Below, piece after piece: positions 7,616-16,577 of a stretch of 64,000 nucleotides of DNA (position 1 is the stretch's first letter; every line of letters starts with the position of its first letter). The stretch lies in NCBI RefSeq assembly GCF_042665155.1, contig NZ_JBHTCG010000026.1, positions 60,748-124,747 of the forward strand, written 5' to 3'. The stretch is from Sphaerisporangium rhizosphaerae (lineage in GTDB: Bacteria > Actinomycetota > Actinomycetes > Streptosporangiales > Streptosporangiaceae). Made by a program: the position numbers and the translations under genes. The notes under the pieces were generated by a model. That model worked only from the letters and a program-made list of their open reading frames with translations. It made no database searches and was not told the DNA's origin.

Positions 7616-9037
7616 CCGGGCCTCGGGACGGTCCGGCAGCTCCCAGTGGGTGTGGTACACCCCGTCGCGGTCGGTCCTGCGGTAGGTGTGGGCGCCGAAG
7701 AAGTCCCGCTGCGCCTGGATCAGCGCCGCCGGCAGCCGGTCGGCGCGCAGCCCGTCGTAGTAGGCCAGCGAGCTGGCGAAACCGGGAGCGGGGATGCCGT
7801 TCTTGGTCGCGGTGACGGCGACGTCGCGCCAGGCGTCCTGGGCGGCGCCGACCTCGGCGGCGAACCGCGCGTCGGTCAGCAGGGTGGGGGTGCCCGGGTC
7901 GGCCTCGTAGGCCTCGCGGATGCGGTCGAGGAACTTGGCCCGGATGATGCAGCCGCCCCGCCAGATGGTGGCCATCGCGCCGAGGTCGATGTTCCACCCG
8001 TACTCGGCGCTGCCCGCCTGGATCTCGTTGAAGCCCTGCGCGTAGGCCACGACCTTCGAGGAGTACAGGGCCTGCTCGACGGCGTCGGCGAAGGAGTGGT
8101 CCAGCCCGCCGCCGGAGGGGCCGGCGAGCTCGCGCGCGGCGCCCCGCATGTCGACGTGGCCGGACAGCGACCGGGCGAAGACCGCCTCGGCGATGCCGGT
8201 GACCGGGACGCCGAGGTCGAGGGCCGCCTGCACGGTCCACCGGCCGGTGCCCTTCTGCTCGGCCTGGTCGAGCACCACGTCCACGTAGGGCCTGCCGGTG
8301 GCCCGGTCCACGTGGGACAGCACGTCGGCGGTGATCTCGATGAGGTAGGACCCGAGCCGGCCCTCGTTCCAGGTGCGGAAGGTCTCGGCGATCTCGCCGG
8401 GCGACATCCCCGACGCCCTGCGGAGCAGGTCGTAGGCCTCGGCGATGAGCTGCATGTCGGCGTACTCGATGCCGTTGTGCACCATCTTCACGAAGTGCCC
8501 GGCGCCGTCCGGCCCGACGTAGGTGCAGCACGGGACGCCGTCGACCTTGGCCGCGATGTCCTCCAGAATCGGGCCCAGCGACTCGTAGGCCTCGGGCGAC
8601 CCGCCCGGCATGATGCTCGGGCCTTCCAGGGCCCCCTGCTCGCCGCCGGAGATGCCGACGCCGACGAAGTGGATCCCTCGGTCGCGGAGCGCGTTCTCCC
8701 GCCGCCGGGTGTCGGCGAAGTGGGCGTTGCCGCCGTCGATCAGGATGTCGCCGGGTTCGAGCAGCGGCGCGTACTCCTCGATCACCGCGTCCGTCGAGGC
8801 GCCGGCCTGAACCATGATCACCATCTTGCGCGGCCGGGCCAGTGAGGCGACGAACGCCTCGGGCGTCTCCGCGGGGATGAACTCTCCCTCGTGGCCGAAC
8901 TCGTCCATCAGCGCCTTGGTCTTGGTGCTCGTCCGGTTGTGGACGGCGACCGTGTACCCGTGGCGGGCGAAGTTGCGGGCGAGATTGCGGCCCATGACCC
9001 CTAGCCCTGTCACACCGATGACCGCTTGCTGTGCCAT
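7604..9037 (-). CDS. gnd: 6-phosphogluconate dehydrogenase, decarboxylating (NADP-type, long form)
   Basis: At 477 aa the protein has the length of the long-form, enterobacterial-type 6PGDH. It oxidises and decarboxylates 6-phosphogluconate to ribulose 5-phosphate in the pentose phosphate pathway. Visible are the nucleotide fold GVTGLGVMGRNLA (residues 8-20) followed by VHNRT, the substrate motif ILIDGGNAHFADT, the family signature FVGVGISGGEQGA and the catalytic FVKMVHNGIEYADMQ with its Lys. The C-terminal tail contains the YRRTDRDG substrate-binding loop. A HAD-type phosphatase gene lies 111 bp upstream on the same strand. The last codons sit inside a 31-bp tandem duplication, but the reading frame is intact. 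Confidence 0.97.
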   Translation of the reverse strand: MAQQAVIGVTGLGVMGRNLARNFARHGYTVAVHNRTSTKTKALMDEFGHEGEFIPAETPEAFVASLARPRKMVIMVQAGASTDAVIEEYAPLLEPGDILIDGGNAHFADTRRRENALRDRGIHFVGVGISGGEQGALEGPSIMPGGSPEAYESLGPILEDIAAKVDGVPCCTYVGPDGAGHFVKMVHNGIEYADMQLIAEAYDLLRRASGMSPGEIAETFRTWNEGRLGSYLIEITADVLSHVDRATGRPYVDVVLDQAEQKGTGRWTVQAALDLGVPVTGIAEAVFARSLSGHVDMRGAARELAGPSGGGLDHSFADAVEQALYSSKVVAYAQGFNEIQAGSAEYGWNIDLGAMATIWRGGCIIRAKFLDRIREAYEADPGTPTLLTDARFAAEVGAAQDAWRDVAVTATKNGIPAPGFASSLAYYDGLRADRLPAALIQAQRDFFGAHTYRRTDRDGVYHTHWELPDRPEARVDV

Positions 9038-9148
9038 GTCCGATCACTCTCCTTCTGATCCGGCAATACGCCGTGCGTGCCCACCCGGTTCGATGGAGTG
9101 AGGGAACCCCCACGCTGGGCCATCTAGGTAACCCGGGCATCGGCCGGA

Positions 9149-9817
9149 TCAATTCCGGAGAAGTCGTCCTATCGGGCTGTCCTCCAGGTGGCTGAGGAGA
9201 TCATGGCAGTCCTTGTAGACGGCTTCGGCCCCGGCCTCCACCAGGGAGGCGGTGTCGATGCCCCCCGAGCGCAGGCCCGCGCAGGTCACCTTGGCCGAGC
9301 GGGCGGCCAGCATGTCCCAGACGGAGTCGCCCAGCATGACGGCGTCCTGCGGGCGCAGGCCGGCCTTCTCCAGTGCCTGCCGCACGGGTTCGGGATGGGG
9401 TTTGGACTTGTCGACGTCGTCCGCGTGGACCAGCTCGGAGACCGCGTCCTGCGCGCCGGTCACGGCGATCAGCCGCTCGGCCTGGTCCTTGGGCGCGCTG
9501 GTCGCCACCACGACGATCAGGCCGCGCGCGGCGACCGCCTTGAGCAGCTCGCCCGCCCCCGGCACCGGCCGCACCTCGTCCATGCGCGGCTTGTAGAGCC
9601 GGGAGTGCGTCGCCGAGATCGCCTCGGCCTCCTCCGAGGTCGCCCCGGGCAGCAGATAGTCGATGAGTGACTGGTCGGCCCGCCCGATGGCCCCGTGGAC
9701 GTCCACCATCAGGATGTCATGGCCCTGCCGCCGGAAGCCCTCCCACCAGGCCACCACGTGCAGGTAGTTCGAGTCGACCAGCGTTCCGTCGATGTCGAAG
9801 ATGACTCCGCGTCGCAT
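9149..9817 (-). CDS. HAD-family hydrolase (phosphoglycolate phosphatase / beta-phosphoglucomutase type)
   Basis: This 222-aa haloacid dehalogenase-like protein has motif I FDIDGTLVD (nucleophile Asp8, Asp10), a helical cap domain, motif II VVVATSAPK, motif III Lys in SKPHPEP and motif IV MLGDSVWDMLAA. It should be a small-molecule phosphatase or phosphomutase; the substrate cannot be told from sequence. It precedes gnd on the same strand with a 111-bp gap, so it may share its transcript and work in sugar-phosphate clearance. That link is inferred from position. Confidence 0.9.
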   Translation of the reverse strand: MRRGVIFDIDGTLVDSNYLHVVAWWEGFRRQGHDILMVDVHGAIGRADQSLIDYLLPGATSEEAEAISATHSRLYKPRMDEVRPVPGAGELLKAVAARGLIVVVATSAPKDQAERLIAVTGAQDAVSELVHADDVDKSKPHPEPVRQALEKAGLRPQDAVMLGDSVWDMLAARSAKVTCAGLRSGGIDTASLVEAGAEAVYKDCHDLLSHLEDSPIGRLLRN

Positions 9818-10011
9818 CCTTCACCGTCCCTGTGTGACGCCGGGCACTTGCCCGCCCCCGTGCCGCTCGGGCTCCCCATGGCGGACCCGGCCCGCCGTGC
9901 CGGATCTCGCCGCATGGATCGCGGAGAGCGGCACATGCCCGTTCCCGTACCCCGGACGGCGCGGATCCAACTAGCCGGCGGCGCGGTGGCGCGCGGCCCG
10001 CGGTGGTGCCG

Positions 10012-10112
10012 GGTGTCCGAGCAGGAGTCCTGGCGCCGGGTGCCGGAGCAGGAGTCCTGCGGGCGGCCGGGACGGGAGTCCCCGGGCTCAGGTGTCGGAG
10101 CAGGAGTCCTGC
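10012..10112. repeat. three copies of a 22-bp element; one is the 3' end of the LCP gene
   Basis: GGTGTCGGAGCAGGAGTCCTG-type elements occur at 10012-10033, 10039-10060 and 10091-10112, with one or two differences between copies. The rightmost copy encodes the last residues of the LCP protein (DSCSDT) directly before its stop at 10088-10090; the other two lie downstream in non-coding DNA. Each copy contains CAGGAGTCCTG, an 11-bp inverted repeat around a central G. Confidence 0.85.
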
Positions 10113-11527
10113 GTCGCGTCGATGCCCTTGAGGTCGTCCTCGGAGGTCGCGATCGGCTTGAGGCCCTTCCAGTCGGCGCCGATGACCAGCACGAGCCGCG
10201 CGGTCTTCACATCGGTGACCGGCAGGTTCCGCGAGAGCACGAGGTCGCCGGCGAGCGTCGGCACCCGGGTCTGCCCGTCGGCCGCGTATCTGATCGTCGT
10301 CTTGGCGTAGGGCTTCTTCTTCAGGTCGCCGACCTTCACGACGCTGTAGCCCCGCTGTTCCAGCGCCGCGGCGACCTGGGCTCCGAGGCCGCTGCGGTAG
10401 GTGCCGTTCTGCACCGAAATCTGGATCTTGGACTTGGGGATCTTGGTGGTCTGGCGGCCGGTCCTGACGTTCGAGCCCTTGATCTTGGTGTCGGTCGCCA
10501 CCAGCCGGAAGAGCTGCCTGGCCTGCGGCTGGACCCACTCGACCCGGCCGGGCTGGGTGAGGGAGTAGCGCCACGGCGTCGTCACGAAGCGGATGTCGCC
10601 GGCCGCGAGTCCCTGGGCGCTGGTCGCCAGGTCCTTCATGACGCCGACGGTGAGCTGGGGGTCGGTGGTGACGGACTTGGTGGCCGCGTCCAGGAAGTGG
10701 AACAGGCGGGCGGGGTCGGTGAGCGTGGCGCCGCTCATCGCCTTCTTGATCATCGAGGCGATGAACATCTGCTGCCGCTGGATGCGGCCGATGTCGGACC
10801 CGTCGCCCAGGCTGTAGCGGGCGCGCACGTAGCCGAGCGCCTCCTCGCCCTTGACGAGCTGGCGGCCGGCCTGCAGGTGCAGCATGGCCTTGACGTCGTT
10901 GATCGGCTTGGGCACGCAGATCTCGACGCCGCCGAGCGCGTTGACCATGCTCTTGAACCCGGTGAAGTCGACCTTGGCGAAGTGGTCGATGTGGATGCCG
11001 GTGAGCGACTCGATGGTCTTCCAGGTGCAGCCGATGCCGCCGAAGTTGAACGACTCGTTGATCATCCCGACGTGCGGGCGCTGGCCGGTCAGGCCGTTCT
11101 TGGGCGCGCAGGCCGGCAGTTGCACCAGCGAGTCGCGCGGGAAGCTGATGAGCAGCGCGTTGCCCCGGTCGGGCGAGATGTGTGCGAGGATGATCGTGTC
11201 GGTGCGCTCGCCGGCTTCCCTGTGGCCGTACTTGACGTTCGCGCCCGCGCGGGTGTCCGAGCCGACGATCAGGATGTTCAGCGCCTTGCTCACCTTCGCG
11301 GGGCGGGTGCCGAGATCCTTGGCGTCGACGTTCACATGCTTGATGTTGCCGCTCAGCTTGGTGTAGGCGCCGACCAGCGTCGCGCCCGCCGCGAGCGACA
11401 CGCCCGCGACCGCCGCGACCAGGCACCACAGCCACGGTTTCCACAGCCCCTTGGCGCCACCCCGGGTCCCGCCCGGAGGCGGCTCCACGGGATGGGTAGG
11501 GCGCACATCGACAAGCCCGCCGTTCAT
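10088..11527 (-). CDS. LytR-CpsA-Psr (LCP) family cell-wall glycopolymer ligase
   Basis: This 479-aa protein is anchored by one N-terminal membrane helix (about residues 30-52, WLWCLVAAVAGVSLAAGATLV). It has an extracytoplasmic LCP domain with NILIVGSDTR, RTDTIILAHISP and LISFPRDSLV, whose Arg and Asp residues bind the pyrophosphate of polyprenyl-linked polymers, and a C-terminal LytR_C domain (IQISVQNGTYRSGLGAQVA onward). LCP proteins attach teichoic-acid-like polymers or arabinogalactan-type glycans to peptidoglycan. I choose ATG 11527, which has GGGGA upstream; ATG 11593 is further upstream. The 3' end is repeated twice downstream. Confidence 0.92.
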   Translation of the reverse strand: MNGGLVDVRPTHPVEPPPGGTRGGAKGLWKPWLWCLVAAVAGVSLAAGATLVGAYTKLSGNIKHVNVDAKDLGTRPAKVSKALNILIVGSDTRAGANVKYGHREAGERTDTIILAHISPDRGNALLISFPRDSLVQLPACAPKNGLTGQRPHVGMINESFNFGGIGCTWKTIESLTGIHIDHFAKVDFTGFKSMVNALGGVEICVPKPINDVKAMLHLQAGRQLVKGEEALGYVRARYSLGDGSDIGRIQRQQMFIASMIKKAMSGATLTDPARLFHFLDAATKSVTTDPQLTVGVMKDLATSAQGLAAGDIRFVTTPWRYSLTQPGRVEWVQPQARQLFRLVATDTKIKGSNVRTGRQTTKIPKSKIQISVQNGTYRSGLGAQVAAALEQRGYSVVKVGDLKKKPYAKTTIRYAADGQTRVPTLAGDLVLSRNLPVTDVKTARLVLVIGADWKGLKPIATSEDDLKGIDATQDSCSDT

Positions 11528-11668
11528 TGTCCCCACGGAATGGCCAGGGCTGGTGGCCTCTGGCCACACGCCGACTACAGGCGCCGGATCCACCCGCCCG
11601 GCAAGCCGCGAGCCAGTCTAGCCATGGCCGTCATCTTTGTGGTGACGTGTCGCAGTATTCGCAGGAAA

Positions 11669-12949
11669 TCATCGGTTTTGAGCTATTTTGACCGGCCGTT
11701 CGGCGGCGAGTCGGCGGCCCAGCATCTGGGCCGGACGCTCGACGAAGCGGTGGCCCAGGGCCGCACAGGCGACCACGGCGGCGAACAGCGCCGCCTCCCA
11801 GGCCAGCCGCACGCCGAGCGACATCGCCGAGGGATCGACGGTGATCCGCCGGACGACCTGGAGCGCCAGAGGGTGCAGCAGATAGATCGAGTAGCTGACC
11901 AGGCCCAGCCAGGCGAGCACGGGCGGAATGGCGCGCCGGCGCAGGGCGAGACCGGCGGCAAAGGTCAGCCAGGCCCCGATCATGGCGGTCGACCAGCTCC
12001 ACTTGAACGCCTGCTGATCGGCCTCCGGCATGCCCCAGCCGGGCCCGAGCCACACCGCGGTGGCGACCGCCAGCACCGGCACCAGGCAGATCGCCCAGCC
12101 CCACCGCGCGCGCAGGGCGGCCGAGCGCTCCATGTGGTGCAGCGCCGTGCCGCCGAACATCGTCGCCATGATCGCCAGGCTCTGCCAGGCGCCCACCCTG
12201 CTGTTGAGGGCGAGCAGCGCCACGGCCAGGACGGCGAGGGCCACGGCCCCGTGCCGCCGCACTTCAGGGCGCCCGGCCAGCACGGCGGCGAACCCGCCGG
12301 CCAGGACCGCCGCGGCGACGGCCACGACCGCCTCCACGCCGAGCCCCCGTGACAGCAGCCCGGCGGGCACGAGCGCGCCCGCGATCGGCGCGCCCACCGC
12401 GAACGCCAGCGAGGCCCGGGTCCCGGTCCCGCGCGCGCCCAGCACGAACATCGCCGTCACCAGCAGGTAGAAGGCCATCTCGTAGGACAGCGTCCAGAAG
12501 ACGTTGACGACGCCCGGCACCTGCAGCAGGTCCTGCAGCATCGTGAGGTGCGCGAGCGCGGCGGCCCACGGCCGGTCGGCGATCTGGCCGGGCAGTGTGG
12601 TGTAGACCCCGGCGACCGCGAAGGCCGCGCCCGCCGCGGCGGCGAGCGCCCACAGCGGGTACAGGCGGAACACACGCGTGATCCAGAAGGCCCGGACGTC
12701 GCCGCGCCGCTCCAGCGAGATCGGTACGACATAGCCGCTGACCAGGAAGAACACCAGGACACCGTACTGCCCGAAGTCGAACCAGGGGCTGATCACCCCG
12801 CGGATCTCCGGGAGCAGCGGGTCCAGCGAGTGCTCGAAGACCACCACCAGCGCGGCGAACCCGCGAAGGGCGTCCAGCCAGGACTGCCGCGTGCGACGCG
12901 GGGTCGGACGCGTGGTGGGCGGGGGCGGCGGGAGGGTCGCGACCTGCAT
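11669..12949 (-). CDS. acyltransferase 3 family membrane protein (OafA/YrhL type)
   Basis: This 426-aa protein has about ten hydrophobic segments and the family-defining N-terminal motif LDALRGFAALVVVFEHS, with the catalytic His at its end, followed by the YGVLVFFLVSGYV segment. Such proteins move acyl groups across the membrane to O-acetylate cell-surface glycans, peptidoglycan or secreted metabolites. A proline-rich cytosolic leader (about 20 residues) precedes the first helix. It lies 141 bp upstream of the LCP gene on the same strand, so the pair may modify and attach the same wall polymer; this is an inference. Confidence 0.9.
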   Translation of the reverse strand: MQVATLPPPPPTTRPTPRRTRQSWLDALRGFAALVVVFEHSLDPLLPEIRGVISPWFDFGQYGVLVFFLVSGYVVPISLERRGDVRAFWITRVFRLYPLWALAAAAGAAFAVAGVYTTLPGQIADRPWAAALAHLTMLQDLLQVPGVVNVFWTLSYEMAFYLLVTAMFVLGARGTGTRASLAFAVGAPIAGALVPAGLLSRGLGVEAVVAVAAAVLAGGFAAVLAGRPEVRRHGAVALAVLAVALLALNSRVGAWQSLAIMATMFGGTALHHMERSAALRARWGWAICLVPVLAVATAVWLGPGWGMPEADQQAFKWSWSTAMIGAWLTFAAGLALRRRAIPPVLAWLGLVSYSIYLLHPLALQVVRRITVDPSAMSLGVRLAWEAALFAAVVACAALGHRFVERPAQMLGRRLAAERPVKIAQNR

Positions 12950-13057
12950 TCGCGGCTGGCTACCCGCGATGCCCGCGGGTCTAACCCGCCCCCGGGAGTC
13001 TTCACCCCATGAGCGGCACGTCGTGGCCCGCCCGTCACCGCGCGGTCACCCGCGGGC

Positions 13058-13136
13058 GGCGCCCGCCCGGCGGACCGCCCGTCACGGTCGGGACACCCGT
13101 GGCCGGCGCCCGCCCGGCGGACCGCCCGTGACGGTC
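13058..13136. repeat. 32-bp direct repeat with 47-bp offset between an acyltransferase gene and a CBS gene
   Basis: A 32-bp GC-rich element occurs at 13058-13089 and 13105-13136 with one mismatch (CCCGTCACGGTC versus CCCGTGACGGTC). It lies in the 215-bp non-coding gap, just downstream of the stop of the CBS-domain gene at 13165. A small CCCCGTGCGCGGGG hairpin at 13143-13156 lies between the repeat and that stop. Confidence 0.85.
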
Positions 13137-13164
13137 AGGTCACCCCGTGCGCGGGGCTCGGTCG

Positions 13165-14184
13165 TCAGCCGGGTGGCTTTTCGTGGGCGTGGTGCAGCAG
13201 GCCGGTGATGACGTTCTCCAGGGTGACGATGCCGGCCACCGTGCCGTCGTCGGAGGTGATCGCGGCGAGCTGCGCCCGGCGCCGGCGCATCGTCGCCAGC
13301 ACGTCCGCCATGGTCGTCCGGCGGCCGACGTGCGGGAGTTCGCGGACCGGCAGCGGCTCGTCCGGCGCGTGGCCGTTGAGCGCGTCCAGGACGTGGAGGT
13401 AGCCGCCCAGCCGCCCGGCCGCCCCGCTCACCGGGAAGCGCGAGTGGCCGTACCGGCCGGCGTACTGCTCGAGTTCGGCCGCCCGGGTGGTGGCCGGCAC
13501 GCTGACCACCTCGCCGATCGGCACCATGACCGACTCCACCGGCCGGGCGTACAGGGCCAGGGCGGCGATCATGCGGTCGTGCTCGTCCCGGTCCAGCAGC
13601 CGGTGCCGGTGCGACTCCTGGATCAGCGCGGGCATCTCGTCGGAGGTGAAGACCGACCGCACCTCCTCGGTGCGCGGGATGCGCAGCGCCCGCAGCACGC
13701 CCGCCGCGATGGCGTTCACCACGACGAGCAGCGGCCGGGTCGCGCGGGCGACGACGCGCAGGGTGGGCACCAGCCACAGGGCGGCGCGGTCGGGGCCCGA
13801 CAGGGCGAGGTTCTTCGGCACCATCTCGCCGATGATCACGTGCGCGGACACCACGATGATCATGGCCAGGGCGAACGCCGTCGGGTGGACCAGGCCGGGC
13901 GGCAGCCCGAGCGCGGCGAACAGCGGCTCCAGCGCGTGCGCGAGGACCGGCTCCCCGACGGCGCCCAGAGCCAGCGAGGCGAGGGTCACGCCGAGCTGCG
14001 CGGCGGCGAGCATCAGCGGCACGGCGTCCATGGCGGCCAGTACCGCCCGCGCCCGCCGGGAGCCCTCCTTGGCGGCCGGCTCGATCTGGGTACGGCGCGC
14101 GGAGATCAGCGCGAACTCGGCGCCGACGAAGAACCCGTTGACCGTCAGCAGGACCACGATGGCCAGGGCGTCCAGAATGGTCAT
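13165..14184 (-). CDS. CNNM/CorC-type membrane protein with CBS pair (second of two)
   Basis: This 339-aa protein has an N-terminal DUF21/CNNM domain with three to four membrane helices (starting MTILDALAIVVLLTVNGFFVGAEFAL, and containing GEMVPKNLAL). A CBS pair follows (about residues 210-330, with ESVMVPIGEVVSVP, YGHSRFPVSG and DDGTVAGIVTLENV). CNNM/CorC proteins are linked to Mg2+ export or homeostasis with nucleotide sensing by the CBS pair. The start ATG 14184 overlaps the stop of the preceding paralogue by ATGA, so the two are translated together and may form a heterodimer. The C-terminal CorC_HlyC domain appears to be missing, unlike in its partner. Confidence 0.9.
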   Translation of the reverse strand: MTILDALAIVVLLTVNGFFVGAEFALISARRTQIEPAAKEGSRRARAVLAAMDAVPLMLAAAQLGVTLASLALGAVGEPVLAHALEPLFAALGLPPGLVHPTAFALAMIIVVSAHVIIGEMVPKNLALSGPDRAALWLVPTLRVVARATRPLLVVVNAIAAGVLRALRIPRTEEVRSVFTSDEMPALIQESHRHRLLDRDEHDRMIAALALYARPVESVMVPIGEVVSVPATTRAAELEQYAGRYGHSRFPVSGAAGRLGGYLHVLDALNGHAPDEPLPVRELPHVGRRTTMADVLATMRRRRAQLAAITSDDGTVAGIVTLENVITGLLHHAHEKPPG

Positions 14185-15512
14185 CGGTCCTCCTCCGCGT
14201 CCGGGGCGGTCAGCGTGATCTGCTCGATGCGGTGCCGGCGCACGGTGTCGGCCCTGAGCGTCCAGCCGTCCACCACCACGCTGTCCCCCGGGTCGGGCAG
14301 GCGGCCGAGCCTGCTGATCAGCAGCCCGGCGAGCGTCTCGTAGGGCCCCTCCGGCATCTGGAAGCCGGTGCGCTCCTCCACCTCGTGGGCGCGCAGCAAC
14401 GCGGGGACGGCGATGGAGCGCCCGGGCGCGAGCAGGGCGCCCGTGGGCTCGTCCGAGCCCTCCTCGGGCAGGTCGTACTCGTCGGCGATGTCGCCGATCA
14501 GCTCCTCCGCCAGGTCCTCCACGGTGACGATGCCGGCGAAGCCGCCGTACTCGTCCACGACGACCGCCATCTCCCGGTGGGCCGAGAACAGGCGTTCCTG
14601 GACGGTCTCCAGGTCGAGCGTCTCGGGGACCAGCAGGGGAGCCCGCCGGATCGCCGCCACCAGGGTCGCGGCCCGCTCGGACTCGGGCACGGCGAAGGCG
14701 TCCACGACCGAGGCGACGCCCACGATGTCGTCCATCTCGCCGCCGGACACCGGCAGCCGCAGGTGGCGCTCGCGCCGGGCCAGGGTCAGGAACTCGGCGA
14801 CGGTGCCGGTGTCGGTCACGGTCACGCAGTCGGTGCGCGGGGTCATGGCCTCGGCGGCGGTGCGGTCGCCGAAGCTCAGCGCGCGGCGCAGCATGGCGGC
14901 GGTGGTGCCCGGCAGGGCGCCGGCCTCCGCGGACTGGCTCATCAGCAGGCTCAGCTCGTCGGGGGACCGGGCCGAGGCCAGCTCGTCCTGCGGCTCCGCC
15001 CCGAGCGCGCGCACCAGCGCGTTCGCGACCGCGTTGCATCCCTTGATCAGCGGGGCGAACACCGCGGAGAACGCCCGCTGCACGGGCACCGAGACGCGGG
15101 CCATGGCCATGGGACGGGAGAAGGCGGCGTTCTTGGGCACCAGCTCTCCGAGCACCATCTGGCTCACCGTGGCGACGAGCAGGCCGAGCAGCGCGGCCAC
15201 GCTCTCGGCGGCCCGGGCGGGCAGGCCGGGGACCAGCTCGACGAGCGGGCGCAGCAGATGCGAGATCGCGGGCTCGGCGATGACGCCGAGCAGCAGCGAG
15301 GTGATCGTGATGCCGAGCTGGGCGCCGGAGAGCTGGAAGGACAGGCGGCGCACCGCCGCCAGGATGCCCTGGGCACCCCGGTCGCCCGCCGCGGCGAGCC
15401 GCTGCACCTCGCTCCGCTCGACGGTCACCAGCGAGAACTCCGCCGCGACGAAGACGCCGTTGGCGATGACCAGCGCCAGCGCGCCCAGCAGGAAGATCCA
15501 ATCGACGATCAC
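14181..15512 (-). CDS. CNNM/CorC/HlyC-family membrane protein with CBS pair and transporter-associated domain
   Basis: This 443-aa protein has a CNNM/DUF21 membrane domain (IFLLGALALVIANGVFVAAEFSLV, later LGELVPKNAAF), a CBS pair (ALSFGDRTAAEAMTPRTDCVTV through MAVVVDEYGGFAGIVTVEDL) and a C-terminal CorC_HlyC domain ending near VRRHRIEQITL. The family is tied to divalent-cation homeostasis. The start is GTG 15512 (VIVDWIF), with GGGAGGG seven bases upstream; the longer frame above it is non-coding. It is the first gene of a two-gene operon with a shorter paralogue, overlapping by 4 nt. Confidence 0.92.
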   Translation of the reverse strand: MIVDWIFLLGALALVIANGVFVAAEFSLVTVERSEVQRLAAAGDRGAQGILAAVRRLSFQLSGAQLGITITSLLLGVIAEPAISHLLRPLVELVPGLPARAAESVAALLGLLVATVSQMVLGELVPKNAAFSRPMAMARVSVPVQRAFSAVFAPLIKGCNAVANALVRALGAEPQDELASARSPDELSLLMSQSAEAGALPGTTAAMLRRALSFGDRTAAEAMTPRTDCVTVTDTGTVAEFLTLARRERHLRLPVSGGEMDDIVGVASVVDAFAVPESERAATLVAAIRRAPLLVPETLDLETVQERLFSAHREMAVVVDEYGGFAGIVTVEDLAEELIGDIADEYDLPEEGSDEPTGALLAPGRSIAVPALLRAHEVEERTGFQMPEGPYETLAGLLISRLGRLPDPGDSVVVDGWTLRADTVRRHRIEQITLTAPDAEEDR

Positions 15513-15886
15513 GGTGTCGCCCTCCCGTGGAGCCGCTCCTTCCGTGGCTCGGACTCCACGCCATGTCCGGCTCTGGCCGGAACCGTACCGGCACGGCTCC
15601 GTGCTGGGAACGCCGGGCCCGGCGCCCGCGACCGCCGAGGGCCGGCGGCGGCCGGGCGAACCGGCGGCCGGCCTCCCCTGGGCACGGCGGCGCGCCGACC
15701 GGATACTACGCGCAGGCGAGCGACATCGGGGCCGTTGGGCGCAGGGGCGCGGAGGGACCGGTGAGGGCCGTCGGCGATGGCGATACGGGGCAGATACCAG
15801 GCAGGAGAGCAAGGCCGCCGCCCGGCGCGCACGACGGCCCGCCGTGGCCGGCCGCCGGAGGCCGAGGCGAACGGCCGAAGGAGGCA
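15513..15886. other. divergent intergenic region, no gene seen
   Basis: These 374 bp separate the CNNM operon (minus) from the VOC gene (plus) and must carry both promoters. It is uniformly GC-rich. I see no convincing small gene, tandem repeat or long palindrome. Confidence 0.5.
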
Positions 15887-16342
15887 ATGGTGCTCGGCAA
15901 GAAGCTCACCGAGGCACGCTGGACGCACATCGCCCTGCCCAGCGGCGACCTCGACAAGGCCATCGAGTTCTACACGACCATGACCCCGCTCGTGGTGGCC
16001 GCCAGGCACGAGGACAAGGACGGGCGCAACGCCTGGCTGTCCAACGACAAGCAGGTGGAGACGCCGTTCGTGCTGGTCCTGGTGGAGTTCGCCAAGGACA
16101 GGGGCCGCCGGCAGCCGCAACTGGCGCCGTTCGCGCATCTCGGCATGGAGGTGCCCACCCGCGAGGACGTCGACGAGATCGCCCGCCGGGCGCGCGAGCT
16201 CGGCTGCCTGCACTGGGAGCCGATGCGACTGCCGCCTCCCGTGGGCTACGTCTGCGCCCTGACCGATCCCGACGGCAACGTTGTGGAGATCTCGCACGAT
16301 CAGAAGGTGTTCGAGGAAGTACGCACACTCTGGGCCGGCTGA
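15887..16342 (+). CDS. VOC-family protein (glyoxalase/bleomycin-resistance/extradiol dioxygenase fold)
   Basis: A 151-aa protein has two beta-alpha-beta-beta-beta modules. The first starts WTHIALPSGDLDKAIEFYTTM and the second contains HLGMEVPTREDVDEIARRARELG and ends ALTDPDGNVVEISHD. Candidate metal ligands are the His of WTHIALP, a Glu in the first module, the His of FAHLGME and the Glu of VVEISHD. The reaction is unknown: lyase, dioxygenase or resistance protein are all possible. AAGGAGG lies immediately upstream of ATG 15887; its close spacing leaves GTG 15890 possible too. It stands alone between the CNNM operon and the RraA-like gene. Confidence 0.85.
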   Translation: MVLGKKLTEARWTHIALPSGDLDKAIEFYTTMTPLVVAARHEDKDGRNAWLSNDKQVETPFVLVLVEFAKDRGRRQPQLAPFAHLGMEVPTREDVDEIARRARELGCLHWEPMRLPPPVGYVCALTDPDGNVVEISHDQKVFEEVRTLWAG

Positions 16343-16411
16343 CGGCGGGCTTCGCCGTCCGCCGGTGGCGGTCCGCCGCGCGGCTTTGCGCCGAACGGCG
16401 GACGAGCGCGG

Positions 16412-16427
16412 AGTGAAGCGCTTCACT
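16412..16427. promoter_or_regulatory. perfect 16-bp LacI-type palindrome AGTGAAGCGCTTCACT
   Basis: The sequence is fully self-complementary and has the GCGC centre typical of LacI-family operators. It lies 228-243 bp upstream of the RraA-like gene and 70 bp after the VOC stop. A short frame with its own ribosome-binding site (16509-16577) lies between it and the RraA-like gene. No LacI gene is adjacent, so the binding factor is unknown. Confidence 0.6.
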
Positions 16428-16508
16428 AGAGCTGGATTCCAGCACGGTCCACGATCGTCCGACGCGGCCCGGCCCGCGGGGCCGGTCCCGCGCACGAGAA
16501 GGAGTGCC

Positions 16509-16577
16509 ATGCGCATCGCCCGTATCGCGCCGTGCGTGCGCGGCCCGCCCCGGCGTCGCCCGTTCCGGCAGGTCTGA
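16509..16577 (+). CDS. possible 22-codon leader peptide upstream of the RraA-like gene
   Basis: ATG 16509 follows GAAGGAG at good spacing and opens a 22-codon, Arg/Pro-rich frame (MRIARIAPCVRG, then PPRRRPFRQV) that ends 77 bp before the RraA-like start. Position and ribosome-binding site fit a leader peptide or small basic peptide. The composition does not match an amino-acid attenuator I recognise. It may be chance in a 300-bp non-coding gap. Confidence 0.3.
   Translation: MRIARIAPCVRGPPRRRPFRQV

Noticed and set aside
9695..12352. Very long plus-strand open frame (885 codons)
   Set aside because: It lies opposite the HAD, LCP and acyltransferase genes, whose families are clear. Its Gly/Arg/His/Asp-rich composition is typical of antisense frames in high-GC DNA.
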